From Thermoplasmata archaeon (GTDB taxonomy: Archaea > Thermoplasmatota > Thermoplasmata > Sysuiplasmatales > Sysuiplasmataceae): a stretch of 18,163 nucleotides of DNA. The stretch is taken from positions 1 to 18,163 of the forward strand of contig JAJYOM010000016.1 in assembly GCA_021796175.1 (NCBI GenBank), read 5' to 3'. The translations under genes were made by a program, and so were the position numbers. Positions 1 through 7,414 of this stretch are shown in pieces. A model generated the notes under the pieces. The model searched no databases. It had not been told where the DNA came from and saw only the letters and a program-made list of their open reading frames with translations. The first letter of the stretch is position 1. Every line of letters begins with the position of its first letter.

Positions 1-126
1 CTCAAGACAGTTCCTGAGAGCAGTTATGCCGGATGAGGGGATGACAAATTCAGGGAGATTTGGCTCGACATAGAAGACGGTGGAATTTGTGTCACCTGCA
101 TAACTGCTCTCAGGAACTGTCTTGAG
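1..126. repeat. Perfect 29-bp inverted repeat at the window edge
   Basis: Bases 1-29 are the exact reverse complement of bases 98-126, separated by 68 bp. The match stops at base 30 versus 97. The outer arm begins at the very first base, inside the reading frame of a secreted-protein gene. A long hairpin exactly at a sequence end is typical of an assembly or amplification foldback, so the arm 1-29 may not be genuine chromosome. A real invertible segment is the less likely alternative. Confidence 0.9.
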
Positions 127-2655
127 CTTGTTTGCAAATACAGATATGGTGTTGTTACCGCCGGCTGTGAAGTGCCACGGTACAGACACCAGCGTAGTTG
201 ACTGTGCTCCAAGGGATATGTTTAGCTGATAATAGGAGACAGGTGCGCCGTTCGCGCCGTCAGTCACGTTTATCGGCAGCGAGCTGACGCCAGTGAGTCC
301 GGAGTCGGTGACATTGAAAGATATTGTACCGCTCTGGTTGACATACAGGAACGAAGGCAGCACGTATGGCCGCCCGACGTTAATCTGGGGGAGTGGAAGT
401 GTGACAGCTATCGTTATGTTGAATGTGACAACCTGCGACTGTTCAGTCAGCACGGGGTATGGCGTGAATGAAATTGTATTGCCATATGTTGAGCCGTTGT
501 ATGAGACGACAGCTGTGTAGTTTCCTGTGAACAGCGAGTCCGGCGTCGTGGTGGCGTCGATAACATCGCTGAGCAGCGGTATCATTGCATTGCCAAGCTG
601 GTTGGTGATTTCATAATTGGATGATGTCTTGCCCAGAGTGGAAAGAACAGATGCCGGTGGAACTGACTGGAATAAGTTGTCAGGACCTACAAAATAGCCT
701 GCCAGGGATCCGGGTGCCACATTGTCTGGTGTGGAACCGGAGAAATAAGCCGCTATTGAACTGCCTTCAACCGGCAGTCCCTGGCTGCTGAAGACTGTGA
801 TGTTGGCATACCTGTAGATGTATGCCTGTGATAGTATGCCCAGCTGGACGAAGGTGTTGTTAAGGTAAGTGATGGTGCCGCCATTCTGTATGTATATGAC
901 CATATTCTGAATGTCTGCGAGAGTGGTGAATCCCAGTTTATACAAGTTTATTGTGTAAACGGCACCGGCACCTTTTGTAAGCCCAACACCGGTGTTAATG
1001 AGAGGTTTACCTATCTGACCAACCTCAACAACCGCCCCTGTGGATGCGTTGCTAGTTATCGATAACATCGCAGATGACAGTCTGGTGTTTAATGTTGGAT
1101 CAGTTGTGACGTTCATTCCATATGTTTGTAACACACCGTTTGCTGGTATAGCATATGACGCGCTGGAGGTCTTGGAATCAAGAAGTGAAAGGGAGTCGCT
1201 TGCTGTAGGCGTGTTTGCCGGACCGAATGCAAACGGCTTTGCGACCATGCTCGCGTTCTCACCGAAGAATGCGGTGGAATACATGCTGGTTGAACTCTGA
1301 CCGGAACTCTCGTCAATCTGCACATTGTAGAAATACGAATGCGCGGTGCCGTCGAGGACGACCGATGAGTGATGGGCAAACGACGGGCTGTAGTTTGCAC
1401 CAATGAAGCTGTCTATCGCAGTGAAACTTGAAGAGCCGTCGACAGTGAGGTTCTTGTACGCGCCGGAGGCGAATGTGAACTGGACCCACAGTTTGTTGAC
1501 ATACGTGGTGCCTGATGATGCGCTTAGCCAGGCGACTATCCTGCTGAGATCATTCACCGTGAGTGAGGCTGGAAGGGCAAAGGACACGTTGGTCGGTGTC
1601 GATGAAGCCGCCAGGTTTAAGCTGGACACGGCAGCAGTGCTGCCGCCATATGCCCAGAAGAGTGTTGAGCTTCCAGTTGACTTGTACGCGACATTCAGGC
1701 TCGCGGCCTGCAGGGGTGATGAGATGCCGGAAGTGGTGAAATCCGTCACAGATAGAGTCTGTCCCGCAGCGACGTCGTAATAGGTTGAGTCGTATGCGGT
1801 CAGGTTTGACAGGCTCTGGTGCTTCGTCGTGTCGGCTGCAGGAGAACCAGTGTTGACTGCTGTCGGAACTCCCTCAAGCGTGTACTGGACAGTGTTCTTG
1901 CTTCCCGTGTCAGCGGCAAACGGATAGTGTTCCGTAAAGACGTGGACCGGATTTCCCTGGCTTCCTGTGGTGTTGTTCTCGTAGATTGACATGCTAGAGT
2001 TTTCCATCACTGCATTCGCGCCGAAGAATGATACAACGGGCGGATTGTCGAATATGCCGACAGGGAATGCAGTCTCATTGATGTAATTGGTGTTGAAGGT
2101 TGAGGCCGGAATTCCGGTAACCGCCGAATTGGTCATTGTGAAATTGGCGGCTGAAACAACAAACTGCCCGGGGAACATCAGAGACGAGTGGTCGGACATC
2201 GACAGAGTTCCGTTATGCTGGACAAGCAGCCCGAGGACAGGTATCGCGTTTATAAGCTGCAGGTTGGTTGTTATTACGGAGTGATAGAGTATCAGCCTGC
2301 CTCCGTCCTGCACTATGATATGGTAAATTGGCGAGGATTCGTAGCCAGCAAGCGAGTTGACGGCTGAAAACTCATCGAACATCAGTGTCTCGTTCGAAAG
2401 CGTCACAGTCCCGCCCGAGGCGACTGTCAGGTTTCCCTGCATGGTCTGGACTCCGCCGCTCAGCGTCCATGTGGTCAGGCTGTAACCTGTTCCGACGGTG
2501 ACATCACCGTTGATCGTTGAAGCAGAAGGCGAGGCAACGGGAACGGCAGCAGGCACAGTGCTGACATGTATCGCTCCAGCCATGGCGGTAGCGACAAAGA
2601 GAAGCACTATCAAGAGTCCTGCGAACTGACCCCGATTTACACTGAATTTCTTCAT
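1..2655 (-). CDS. Large secreted surface protein, beta-helix-like N-terminal part, 3' end cut by window
   Basis: The frame is open for 885 codons from ATG at 2655 to the left edge, with no stop, so the gene is partial. Residues about 9-29 form a hydrophobic segment after a KK start, fitting a signal peptide or N-terminal anchor. Residues about 45-180 show short strand-turn repeats with patterns such as LTVASGGTVTL and IIVQDGGRLIL, which suggests a right-handed parallel beta-helix. The rest is rich in Ser, Thr, Asn and Gly and holds more than 20 N-x-S/T sequons, so an exported N-glycosylated envelope protein is likely. Near the left edge (about residues 790-870) the sequence resembles a CARDB-like Ig fold, with GTISFNVTDSG and later a VPWHFTAGGNNTI-type strand pair. 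The last ten or so residues come from the inverted repeat at 1-29 and may be false. No enzymatic motif is visible and the function is unknown. There is a TATA-like box upstream at about 2714. Confidence 0.85.
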   Translation of the reverse strand, partial: MKKFSVNRGQFAGLLIVLLFVATAMAGAIHVSTVPAAVPVASPSASTINGDVTVGTGYSLTTWTLSGGVQTMQGNLTVASGGTVTLSNETLMFDEFSAVNSLAGYESSPIYHIIVQDGGRLILYHSVITTNLQLINAIPVLGLLVQHNGTLSMSDHSSLMFPGQFVVSAANFTMTNSAVTGIPASTFNTNYINETAFPVGIFDNPPVVSFFGANAVMENSSMSIYENNTTGSQGNPVHVFTEHYPFAADTGSKNTVQYTLEGVPTAVNTGSPAADTTKHQSLSNLTAYDSTYYDVAAGQTLSVTDFTTSGISSPLQAASLNVAYKSTGSSTLFWAYGGSTAAVSSLNLAASSTPTNVSFALPASLTVNDLSRIVAWLSASSGTTYVNKLWVQFTFASGAYKNLTVDGSSSFTAIDSFIGANYSPSFAHHSSVVLDGTAHSYFYNVQIDESSGQSSTSMYSTAFFGENASMVAKPFAFGPANTPTASDSLSLLDSKTSSASYAIPANGVLQTYGMNVTTDPTLNTRLSSAMLSITSNASTGAVVEVGQIGKPLINTGVGLTKGAGAVYTINLYKLGFTTLADIQNMVIYIQNGGTITYLNNTFVQLGILSQAYIYRYANITVFSSQGLPVEGSSIAAYFSGSTPDNVAPGSLAGYFVGPDNLFQSVPPASVLSTLGKTSSNYEITNQLGNAMIPLLSDVIDATTTPDSLFTGNYTAVVSYNGSTYGNTISFTPYPVLTEQSQVVTFNITIAVTLPLPQINVGRPYVLPSFLYVNQSGTISFNVTDSGLTGVSSLPINVTDGANGAPVSYYQLNISLGAQSTTLVSVPWHFTAGGNNTISVFANKLKTVPESSYAGDTNSTVFYVEPNLPEFVIPSSGITALRNCLE

Positions 2656-2708
2656 AGTTTTACCCTTTGCTAGCCGTGTGGATAAGCGAAAATTTTGAGT
2701 TATCCTAC

Positions 2709-2720
2709 GATATAAAAAGG
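2709..2720 (-). promoter_or_regulatory. TATA-like box of the large secreted-protein gene
   Basis: Read on the minus strand this is CCTTTTTATATC, preceded by a purine-rich AAAAG that could act as a BRE. Its centre lies about 59 bases before the ATG at 2655. That places a start site near 2688 and gives a short leader of about 33 bases containing AAAGGGTAA ahead of the ATG. The assignment rests on motif and position only. Confidence 0.55.
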
Positions 2721-2849
2721 CTTTTCCCTGATTATCAGACTGTTTTGGTGACACTGAAAAGGATGCGAAAGTGTCCTCATGCTGTGGTCACAAAATGAAT
2801 ACAGTTAAATGGTTTGGAGCAAACGGTTTGGCCGCCGTGCCTGGGCCGT

Positions 2850-3758
2850 TCAGGCAATCTTCTTCTTGACTACCTTCCTCGTTGCGTCCTGGCCGCCCTC
2901 TGCCGCCTCGTGGTTTACCTTCTGGCCGCAGGAGTAGCATATGACGGCATCCCTGCTTATGATCGCATTGCAGTTGCTGCAGTACATCTCATCGTCGGCA
3001 AGCTCGCCATGCTGGGTGCTCTCTCCGACCTTCGCACCGCAGGAGTAGCATATGACGGCATCCCTGCTTATGATCGCATTGCAGTTGCTGCAGTACATCT
3101 CATCGTCTGCCGGCAGCCTGTGCTCCTCGATCTCTGCATCCGGCTCCGGCGACTTTGCCTGGACCGGCTGCTGGTGCTGAACCTGCGGCGGCGTTTTCGG
3201 AATGGCCGCATCTGCAGCTTTCATCATGCTCAGCTGTTTGCGGAGCGAGTCCTCAAGCGAAACCACTGCCTGCCTCCTGGTGATAACCTGGTCTATTACC
3301 TGCCTCAGTTCCTGCTCCTGCCTCAGCAGCTCGCTCTCCTTTAAAGAGAGGTTCTGCTGCTGCTCCTTCAGTTCGGACTCGAGCTTGTTCAGTTCCTCTG
3401 CCTTTGCCTCGAGGTTCTGTTCCCTGAAGTTGAGCAGTTTGTCCTTGTTGTTCAGTTCTATCTCCTTCGACTGGGCCTGGGCGATCTTGTTGTTCAATGC
3501 AGTTTCGGCAGCATGAATGTCAGATTCCTTATCACTGATCTTCTTCTCCCTCTCGCTGAGAACGGTCTGGAGCTCCTTCAGGCTTGCCTCCTTCGAATTG
3601 AGGTTCCTTTCCTTCTCCTCTAGTATGGACTGCTGGGACGTGAGCTGGTGCTCTTTTCTGTCAAGCTCCTGGCCCCGCACATCCATCTCTTCGTGCTTCT
3701 TCTTCAGCTTGGCCGCAGTTTCTTCAATAACCTGCCATATTGGCGTATCGGAAGTCAT
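2850..3758 (-). CDS. Coiled-coil protein with two near-identical C-terminal zinc ribbons
   Basis: 302 residues, cytoplasmic, with no signal peptide or membrane segment. Residues about 12-180 form one long charged coiled coil with recurring L-x-x-K-E-x-x-L heptads. A Pro/Gln-rich linker (about 185-215) follows, then two four-cysteine zinc ribbons: C223, C226, C237, C240 and C260, C263, C274, C277. Both ribbons have the pattern CSNC-x10-CYSC and are identical over about 24 residues. A basic tail (KVVKKKIA) ends the protein. The ATG at 3758 is supported by a canonical GGAGGG six bases upstream. Coiled coil plus zinc ribbons suggests an oligomeric scaffold or nucleic-acid or protein-binding adaptor, but I do not recognise a named family. 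It lies downstream of the KaiC-like ATPase on the same strand, 195 bp away, so a shared process is possible but unproven. Confidence 0.9.
   Translation of the reverse strand: MTSDTPIWQVIEETAAKLKKKHEEMDVRGQELDRKEHQLTSQQSILEEKERNLNSKEASLKELQTVLSEREKKISDKESDIHAAETALNNKIAQAQSKEIELNNKDKLLNFREQNLEAKAEELNKLESELKEQQQNLSLKESELLRQEQELRQVIDQVITRRQAVVSLEDSLRKQLSMMKAADAAIPKTPPQVQHQQPVQAKSPEPDAEIEEHRLPADDEMYCSNCNAIISRDAVICYSCGAKVGESTQHGELADDEMYCSNCNAIISRDAVICYSCGQKVNHEAAEGGQDATRKVVKKKIA
2926..3107. repeat. 71-bp perfect direct repeat encoding the duplicated zinc ribbon
   Basis: Bases 2926-2996 and 3037-3107 are identical at all 71 positions, with a period of 111 bp (37 codons, in frame). Each copy encodes one CxxC-x10-CxxC ribbon. 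Identity at synonymous positions points to a recent duplication or to gene conversion. Confidence 0.95.
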
Positions 3759-3858
3759 TCAATACCCTCCAAGAAACGGCCCGCAGCGCTGCGGTTCACA
3801 AGGAGCCTGAGGCCTGCTGCATACCGTTCCCTTCGGTTGCTCTGAATAGCTTATTTGA

Positions 3859-3943
3859 CTATATTAAGCATTTTTGCTCTGCTTATCGTTTGCCCGAATA
3901 AGAGAAGGGAGTAAAAATAAAAATTTTTATAAAAATATAAATT
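3859..3943 (-). promoter_or_regulatory. AT-rich promoter region of the zinc-ribbon gene
   Basis: This 195-bp intergenic stretch between the ATPase stop (3954) and the zinc-ribbon start (3758) is markedly AT-rich. Two minus-strand boxes stand out: GCTTAATATAG near 3865, and a stronger TTATATTTTTATAAA near 3935. Either would give a long leader (roughly 80 or 150 bases). Which one is used cannot be decided from sequence. Its presence suggests the zinc-ribbon gene can be transcribed separately from the ATPase gene. Confidence 0.4.
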
Positions 3944-3953
3944 ATCTGGAAAT

Positions 3954-4679
3954 TCAGTTGGAGAGAAGCGGACCAAGAACCTGCAGCCCGCTCTTGCCGA
4001 TCTCGACAGCATGCCGTTCCATGCTGTGTTCGCAGGCCCTCATCTTGCCCACCTGGACAAAGCGCGTGATCTTGCCCTTCGTGCTGTCCATTCCAAGGTA
4101 GACGACGCCGTCGCTCAGGAATGCCTCCGAGCCGGAGTAGAACTTGCCTTCGGAGACGCTCCCTTCCATTATCAGCATTGTGAAAAGTCCCATGTCCCTC
4201 ATGTTCTTGAAAAAGTGGTACATGCTCTTCCTGACTGAGACGCTGTCATCCATCAGCGAGTAGAGGGCGCCAAGCGAGTCGATTGCCAGCATGGTGAACG
4301 ACTTGCCGTGTTTCTGCCTGAAGTTTCTCACCAGCTTCTCTATGAGCATTATGTAGTCCGGTGAATCCTCGTTTCCGACTTCCTCCAGTTCCCTTATGTC
4401 TGTGAAGTCGGCGATGACAACGTTGTTTGTGAACGAGACTCCAATGCTTTTCATATTCTTCATATGGCTATCTGCGTTCTCCTCAAGCGTGAGGTACATG
4501 CCAATCTGATCTGTGCTGGAAAGATGCTTCGACATCACAGAGAAGCAGAATGATGTTTTCATTGAACCAGGCGGACCTATTACCAGCACGACTTTCGGTG
4601 AATCAACGTCTGTCCTGAGGACTCTGTCAAGACCTGATATGGTGTCTCTGAGCAATCTGTACGCACCTGAATGAGCCAT
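3954..4679 (-). CDS. Single-domain KaiC/RecA-superfamily ATPase
   Basis: 241 residues, the usual size of one KaiC domain. The Walker A loop GPPGSMKTS is at residues 35-43, the paired glutamates of KaiC-type ATPases are at E66-E67 (LTLEEN), and the Walker B strand FTMLAIDSL has D134. Near the end, R206 and the KMR triplet at 212-214 followed by EH match the KaiC pattern that contacts the neighbouring subunit's nucleotide. The family couples ATP binding and hydrolysis to ring assembly and is common in archaea as signalling or regulatory ATPases, including relatives of FlaH and RadB. No second KaiC domain, DNA-binding domain or archaellum gene is nearby, so the specific role is unknown. The start is slightly uncertain. 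A box CTTTATATTG at 4691-4700 lies too close for the ATG at 4679 and would fit a TTG start at codon 9, which has AGGTG eight bases upstream. Confidence 0.85.
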   Translation of the reverse strand: MAHSGAYRLLRDTISGLDRVLRTDVDSPKVVLVIGPPGSMKTSFCFSVMSKHLSSTDQIGMYLTLEENADSHMKNMKSIGVSFTNNVVIADFTDIRELEEVGNEDSPDYIMLIEKLVRNFRQKHGKSFTMLAIDSLGALYSLMDDSVSVRKSMYHFFKNMRDMGLFTMLIMEGSVSEGKFYSGSEAFLSDGVVYLGMDSTKGKITRFVQVGKMRACEHSMERHAVEIGKSGLQVLGPLLSN

Positions 4680-4776
4680 TTCTGCCTTTTCAATATAAAG
4701 ATTGCCGGACGATTTGCACTGCTGCTAACTCACAGACTGCCAAAGCGCGGGGAATCGCAAATGTGTTGACACGGTG

Positions 4777-7404
4777 TTACTCCTCATCCTCAGGTTCTTC
4801 GCGTGGAACAATCATCTTGTCGTCCTTCTCAATGCCAGGCTGCTTCTGAACTGTCTGTGCTCTGGCCTGCTCCTCCTGCTCCCCCTCCCTTATGACGCTC
4901 TCCTCAAGCTCTGAACCGACGAGTCTGGCTGTGGCCGTAACCCTGTCCCCTTTCTCCAGCCGCATTATGGCTACGCCCTGTGTATTCCTTCCCATGACCC
5001 GTATGTCATCAATTGGAATGCGTATGACCATTCCGCCCTGGGATGTCACCAGAACCTCGTCTCCTGTGAGGAATTCCCTGACGGAAACAACCTTGCCGTT
5101 TCTCTCAGTCGTCTTGATGGTTATCACACCCTTTCCGCCGCGGCGTGTCTTTCTGTATTCGCCGACCCAGGAGGGCTTCCCGTAACCGTTCTCCGTTATA
5201 GTGAGGAGCACATTGCCCTCGGAGGATGACGCCTCCATGCTGACTACCTCATCCCCCTTCCTCAGCCTGATGCCCCTGACACCGGTCGCCTGTCTTCCCA
5301 TCGGCCTTACGTCTGACTCGTCGAACCTGATGACGAAGCCGTCCCTGGTGGCAAGCATCATGTCCATGTGGCCATCGGATATCACTGTCCCTATGACCTC
5401 GTCCCCGGGCTCGAGCCCTATTGCGATGATGCCGTTCGTCCTGATATGGGAGTAGGCGATCACAGCAGTCTTTTTCACCTTGCCCATTTTTGTTGCAAAG
5501 AAGAGGTATTTTTCCAGCTGGAATTCCTTCAGAGGTATGTTGTCGATGACGTGCTCACCCTCCTCGAGTTTGGGCAGGAGGTTTATGATAGGCCTGCCGG
5601 CGCTGTGCCTGGAACCCGCAGGTATCTGGTACGCTTTCAGCCAGTATACTCTTCCCAGGTTTGTGAAAAACAGTATGTAGCTGTGGGTTGAAGTGACGAA
5701 CAGGTCGACAAGATAGTCCTCCTCATGTGTGTCGACACCGGTCAGCCCCTTGCCTCCCCTGTGCTGTATTTCATAGGTAACAAGCGGAACCCTCTTGACA
5801 TAGCCGCGATTGGTGACAGTGACAATAACTTCCTCCTCGGGTATGAGGTCTTCAATTGTCATTTCCAGCCCTTCGGAGTTTATCTCTGTCAGGCGCCTGT
5901 CTCCGTACCTGTCCCTGATTTCTGAAAGTTCGCTCTTTATGATATCCAGTATCCTGCTCTCATCTGCCAGTGTCTTCTCAAGGCCCTCGATTGTCGAAAG
6001 CAAATCCCTGTACTCTGTGTGGACTCCCTCCATTTCAAGGCCCGTCAGCTTCTGCAGCCTCATGTCCAGTATGGCTTTTGCCTGCTCCTCTGAAAGCGAG
6101 TACGTCGCCCCGCCGGTAGCCCCTGTGGTAACCGGGGGAGGCCCTGCCCAGTCGGCAACTGCCATCAGTTTCTCCTTCGCCTCATCGGCTGAAGTCGATG
6201 ACCGTATGAGCTCTATCATTCTGTCAATGTTGTCAACGGCGATCATCAGGCCTTCGACAATGTGCATACGCTTTTTTGCCTGTCTCACGTCGTATTCGGT
6301 CCTCTTCCTGACTATCTGTCTCCTGAAAAGAATGAAGCTGCTCATCAGCTCCTTCAGCGAGAGCACTTTCGGCTGGTTGTCCACAAGTGCTATGTTGATT
6401 ATGCCGAATGTGACCTCCATCTGGCTGTGAGTGTAGAGCTGGTTGAGCACAATGTCCTCCATTGCGTCTCTTCTCAGCTCAATAACAATCCTCATGCCGT
6501 CCCTGTCCGACTCGTCCCTGAGGTCGGTGATGCCGTCGACCTTCTTCTCCTTGACAAGCCTTGCAATGTCCTCAAGCAGGGCGGATTTGTTGACCTGGTA
6601 CGGAATCTCAGAAACGATTATTCTTCTTCTGCCACCTTCCTCCTCGACCTGTGTCCTTGCCCTTACAACAATCTTGCCCCGGCCCGTTGTGTATGCTTCA
6701 ACGAGTCCCTTGAGACCGTAGACTATGCCGCCCGTCGGGAAGTCAGGACCCCTGATACGCTCCATTATCTGTGCAAGATCGTCGTCAGGGTTGTCAATTA
6801 GATGTATCAGGCCCTCGACTACTTCGTTCAGGTTGTGCGGCGGCATATTTGTCGCCATGCCGACCGCTATGCCGTTGGAGCCGTTCACAAGAAGGTTGGG
6901 AAACTTGGAAGGCATCACTTCCGGTTCCTTGAGTGTTGCATCAAAGTTGTCGTTCATGACAACTGTTTCCTTGTCAAGATCCTGCAGCATCTCCTCCGCT
7001 ATCCGGGATAGCCTGCATTCCGTGTATCTCATCGCGGCAGCTGTATCGCCGTCAATGCTCCCGAAATTGCCCTGCCCGTCGATGAGCGGATAACGCATTG
7101 AGAATGACTGGGCCATCCTGACCAGTGTATCATAGATAGCCTGGTCGCCGTGTGGATGGTACTTGCCCAGCACATCTCCGACGATCCTGGCGCACTTCTT
7201 GTATGCCCTGTTGGAATTCGCACCAAGCTCGTTCATACCGAACAGAATCCGCCTGTGGGCGGGCTTCAGTCCGTCCCTGACATCCGGCAGTGCGCGCCCG
7301 ACTATGACGCTCATTGCGTAGTCGATGTACGACTTGCGCATCTCTATCTCAATCGGCCTGTTCACTATCTTCTGTGACGGCTGCGGATTATCATCTGATG
7401 CCAT
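4777..7404 (-). CDS. gyrA: DNA gyrase subunit A, bacterial type
   Basis: Breakage-reunion subunit of the A2B2 type II topoisomerase that introduces negative supercoils using ATP hydrolysed by GyrB. It has 875 residues, as in bacterial GyrA. The N-terminal winged-helix domain carries KPAHRRILF (47-55) and the HPHGD block (83-87). The active-site tyrosine is Y127 in MRYTECRL. The tower and coiled-coil region runs to about 515. The C-terminal beta-pinwheel begins with the GyrA box QHRGGKG (547-553), a one-residue variant of QRRGGKG. That box distinguishes gyrase from topoisomerase IV and is needed for wrapping DNA. A related RRGGKG sits in a later blade. The tail is acidic. Residue Q88 occupies the place of E. 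coli Ser83, the quinolone-contact serine, while D92 matches Asp87. The ATG is ten bases after the gyrB stop, with AGGTG overlapping that stop, so translation of the two is probably coupled. Confidence 0.98.
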   Translation of the reverse strand: MASDDNPQPSQKIVNRPIEIEMRKSYIDYAMSVIVGRALPDVRDGLKPAHRRILFGMNELGANSNRAYKKCARIVGDVLGKYHPHGDQAIYDTLVRMAQSFSMRYPLIDGQGNFGSIDGDTAAAMRYTECRLSRIAEEMLQDLDKETVVMNDNFDATLKEPEVMPSKFPNLLVNGSNGIAVGMATNMPPHNLNEVVEGLIHLIDNPDDDLAQIMERIRGPDFPTGGIVYGLKGLVEAYTTGRGKIVVRARTQVEEEGGRRRIIVSEIPYQVNKSALLEDIARLVKEKKVDGITDLRDESDRDGMRIVIELRRDAMEDIVLNQLYTHSQMEVTFGIINIALVDNQPKVLSLKELMSSFILFRRQIVRKRTEYDVRQAKKRMHIVEGLMIAVDNIDRMIELIRSSTSADEAKEKLMAVADWAGPPPVTTGATGGATYSLSEEQAKAILDMRLQKLTGLEMEGVHTEYRDLLSTIEGLEKTLADESRILDIIKSELSEIRDRYGDRRLTEINSEGLEMTIEDLIPEEEVIVTVTNRGYVKRVPLVTYEIQHRGGKGLTGVDTHEEDYLVDLFVTSTHSYILFFTNLGRVYWLKAYQIPAGSRHSAGRPIINLLPKLEEGEHVIDNIPLKEFQLEKYLFFATKMGKVKKTAVIAYSHIRTNGIIAIGLEPGDEVIGTVISDGHMDMMLATRDGFVIRFDESDVRPMGRQATGVRGIRLRKGDEVVSMEASSSEGNVLLTITENGYGKPSWVGEYRKTRRGGKGVITIKTTERNGKVVSVREFLTGDEVLVTSQGGMVIRIPIDDIRVMGRNTQGVAIMRLEKGDRVTATARLVGSELEESVIREGEQEEQARAQTVQKQPGIEKDDKMIVPREEPEDEE

Positions 7405-7414
7405 GGACTAACAC

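Noticed and set aside
2814..3344. Plus-strand open frame of 176 codons with an internal 37-residue repeat
   Set aside because: It is antisense to the zinc-ribbon gene, and its repeat is only the complement of the duplicated zinc-ribbon DNA. It has no start signal.
3202..3516. Ser-rich plus-strand frame of 104 codons
   Set aside because: Low-complexity complement of the Lys/Glu/Leu-rich coiled-coil coding strand.
5810..6430. Plus-strand frame of 206 codons, Ser-rich
   Set aside because: Antisense to conserved gyrA coding sequence, with no independent support.
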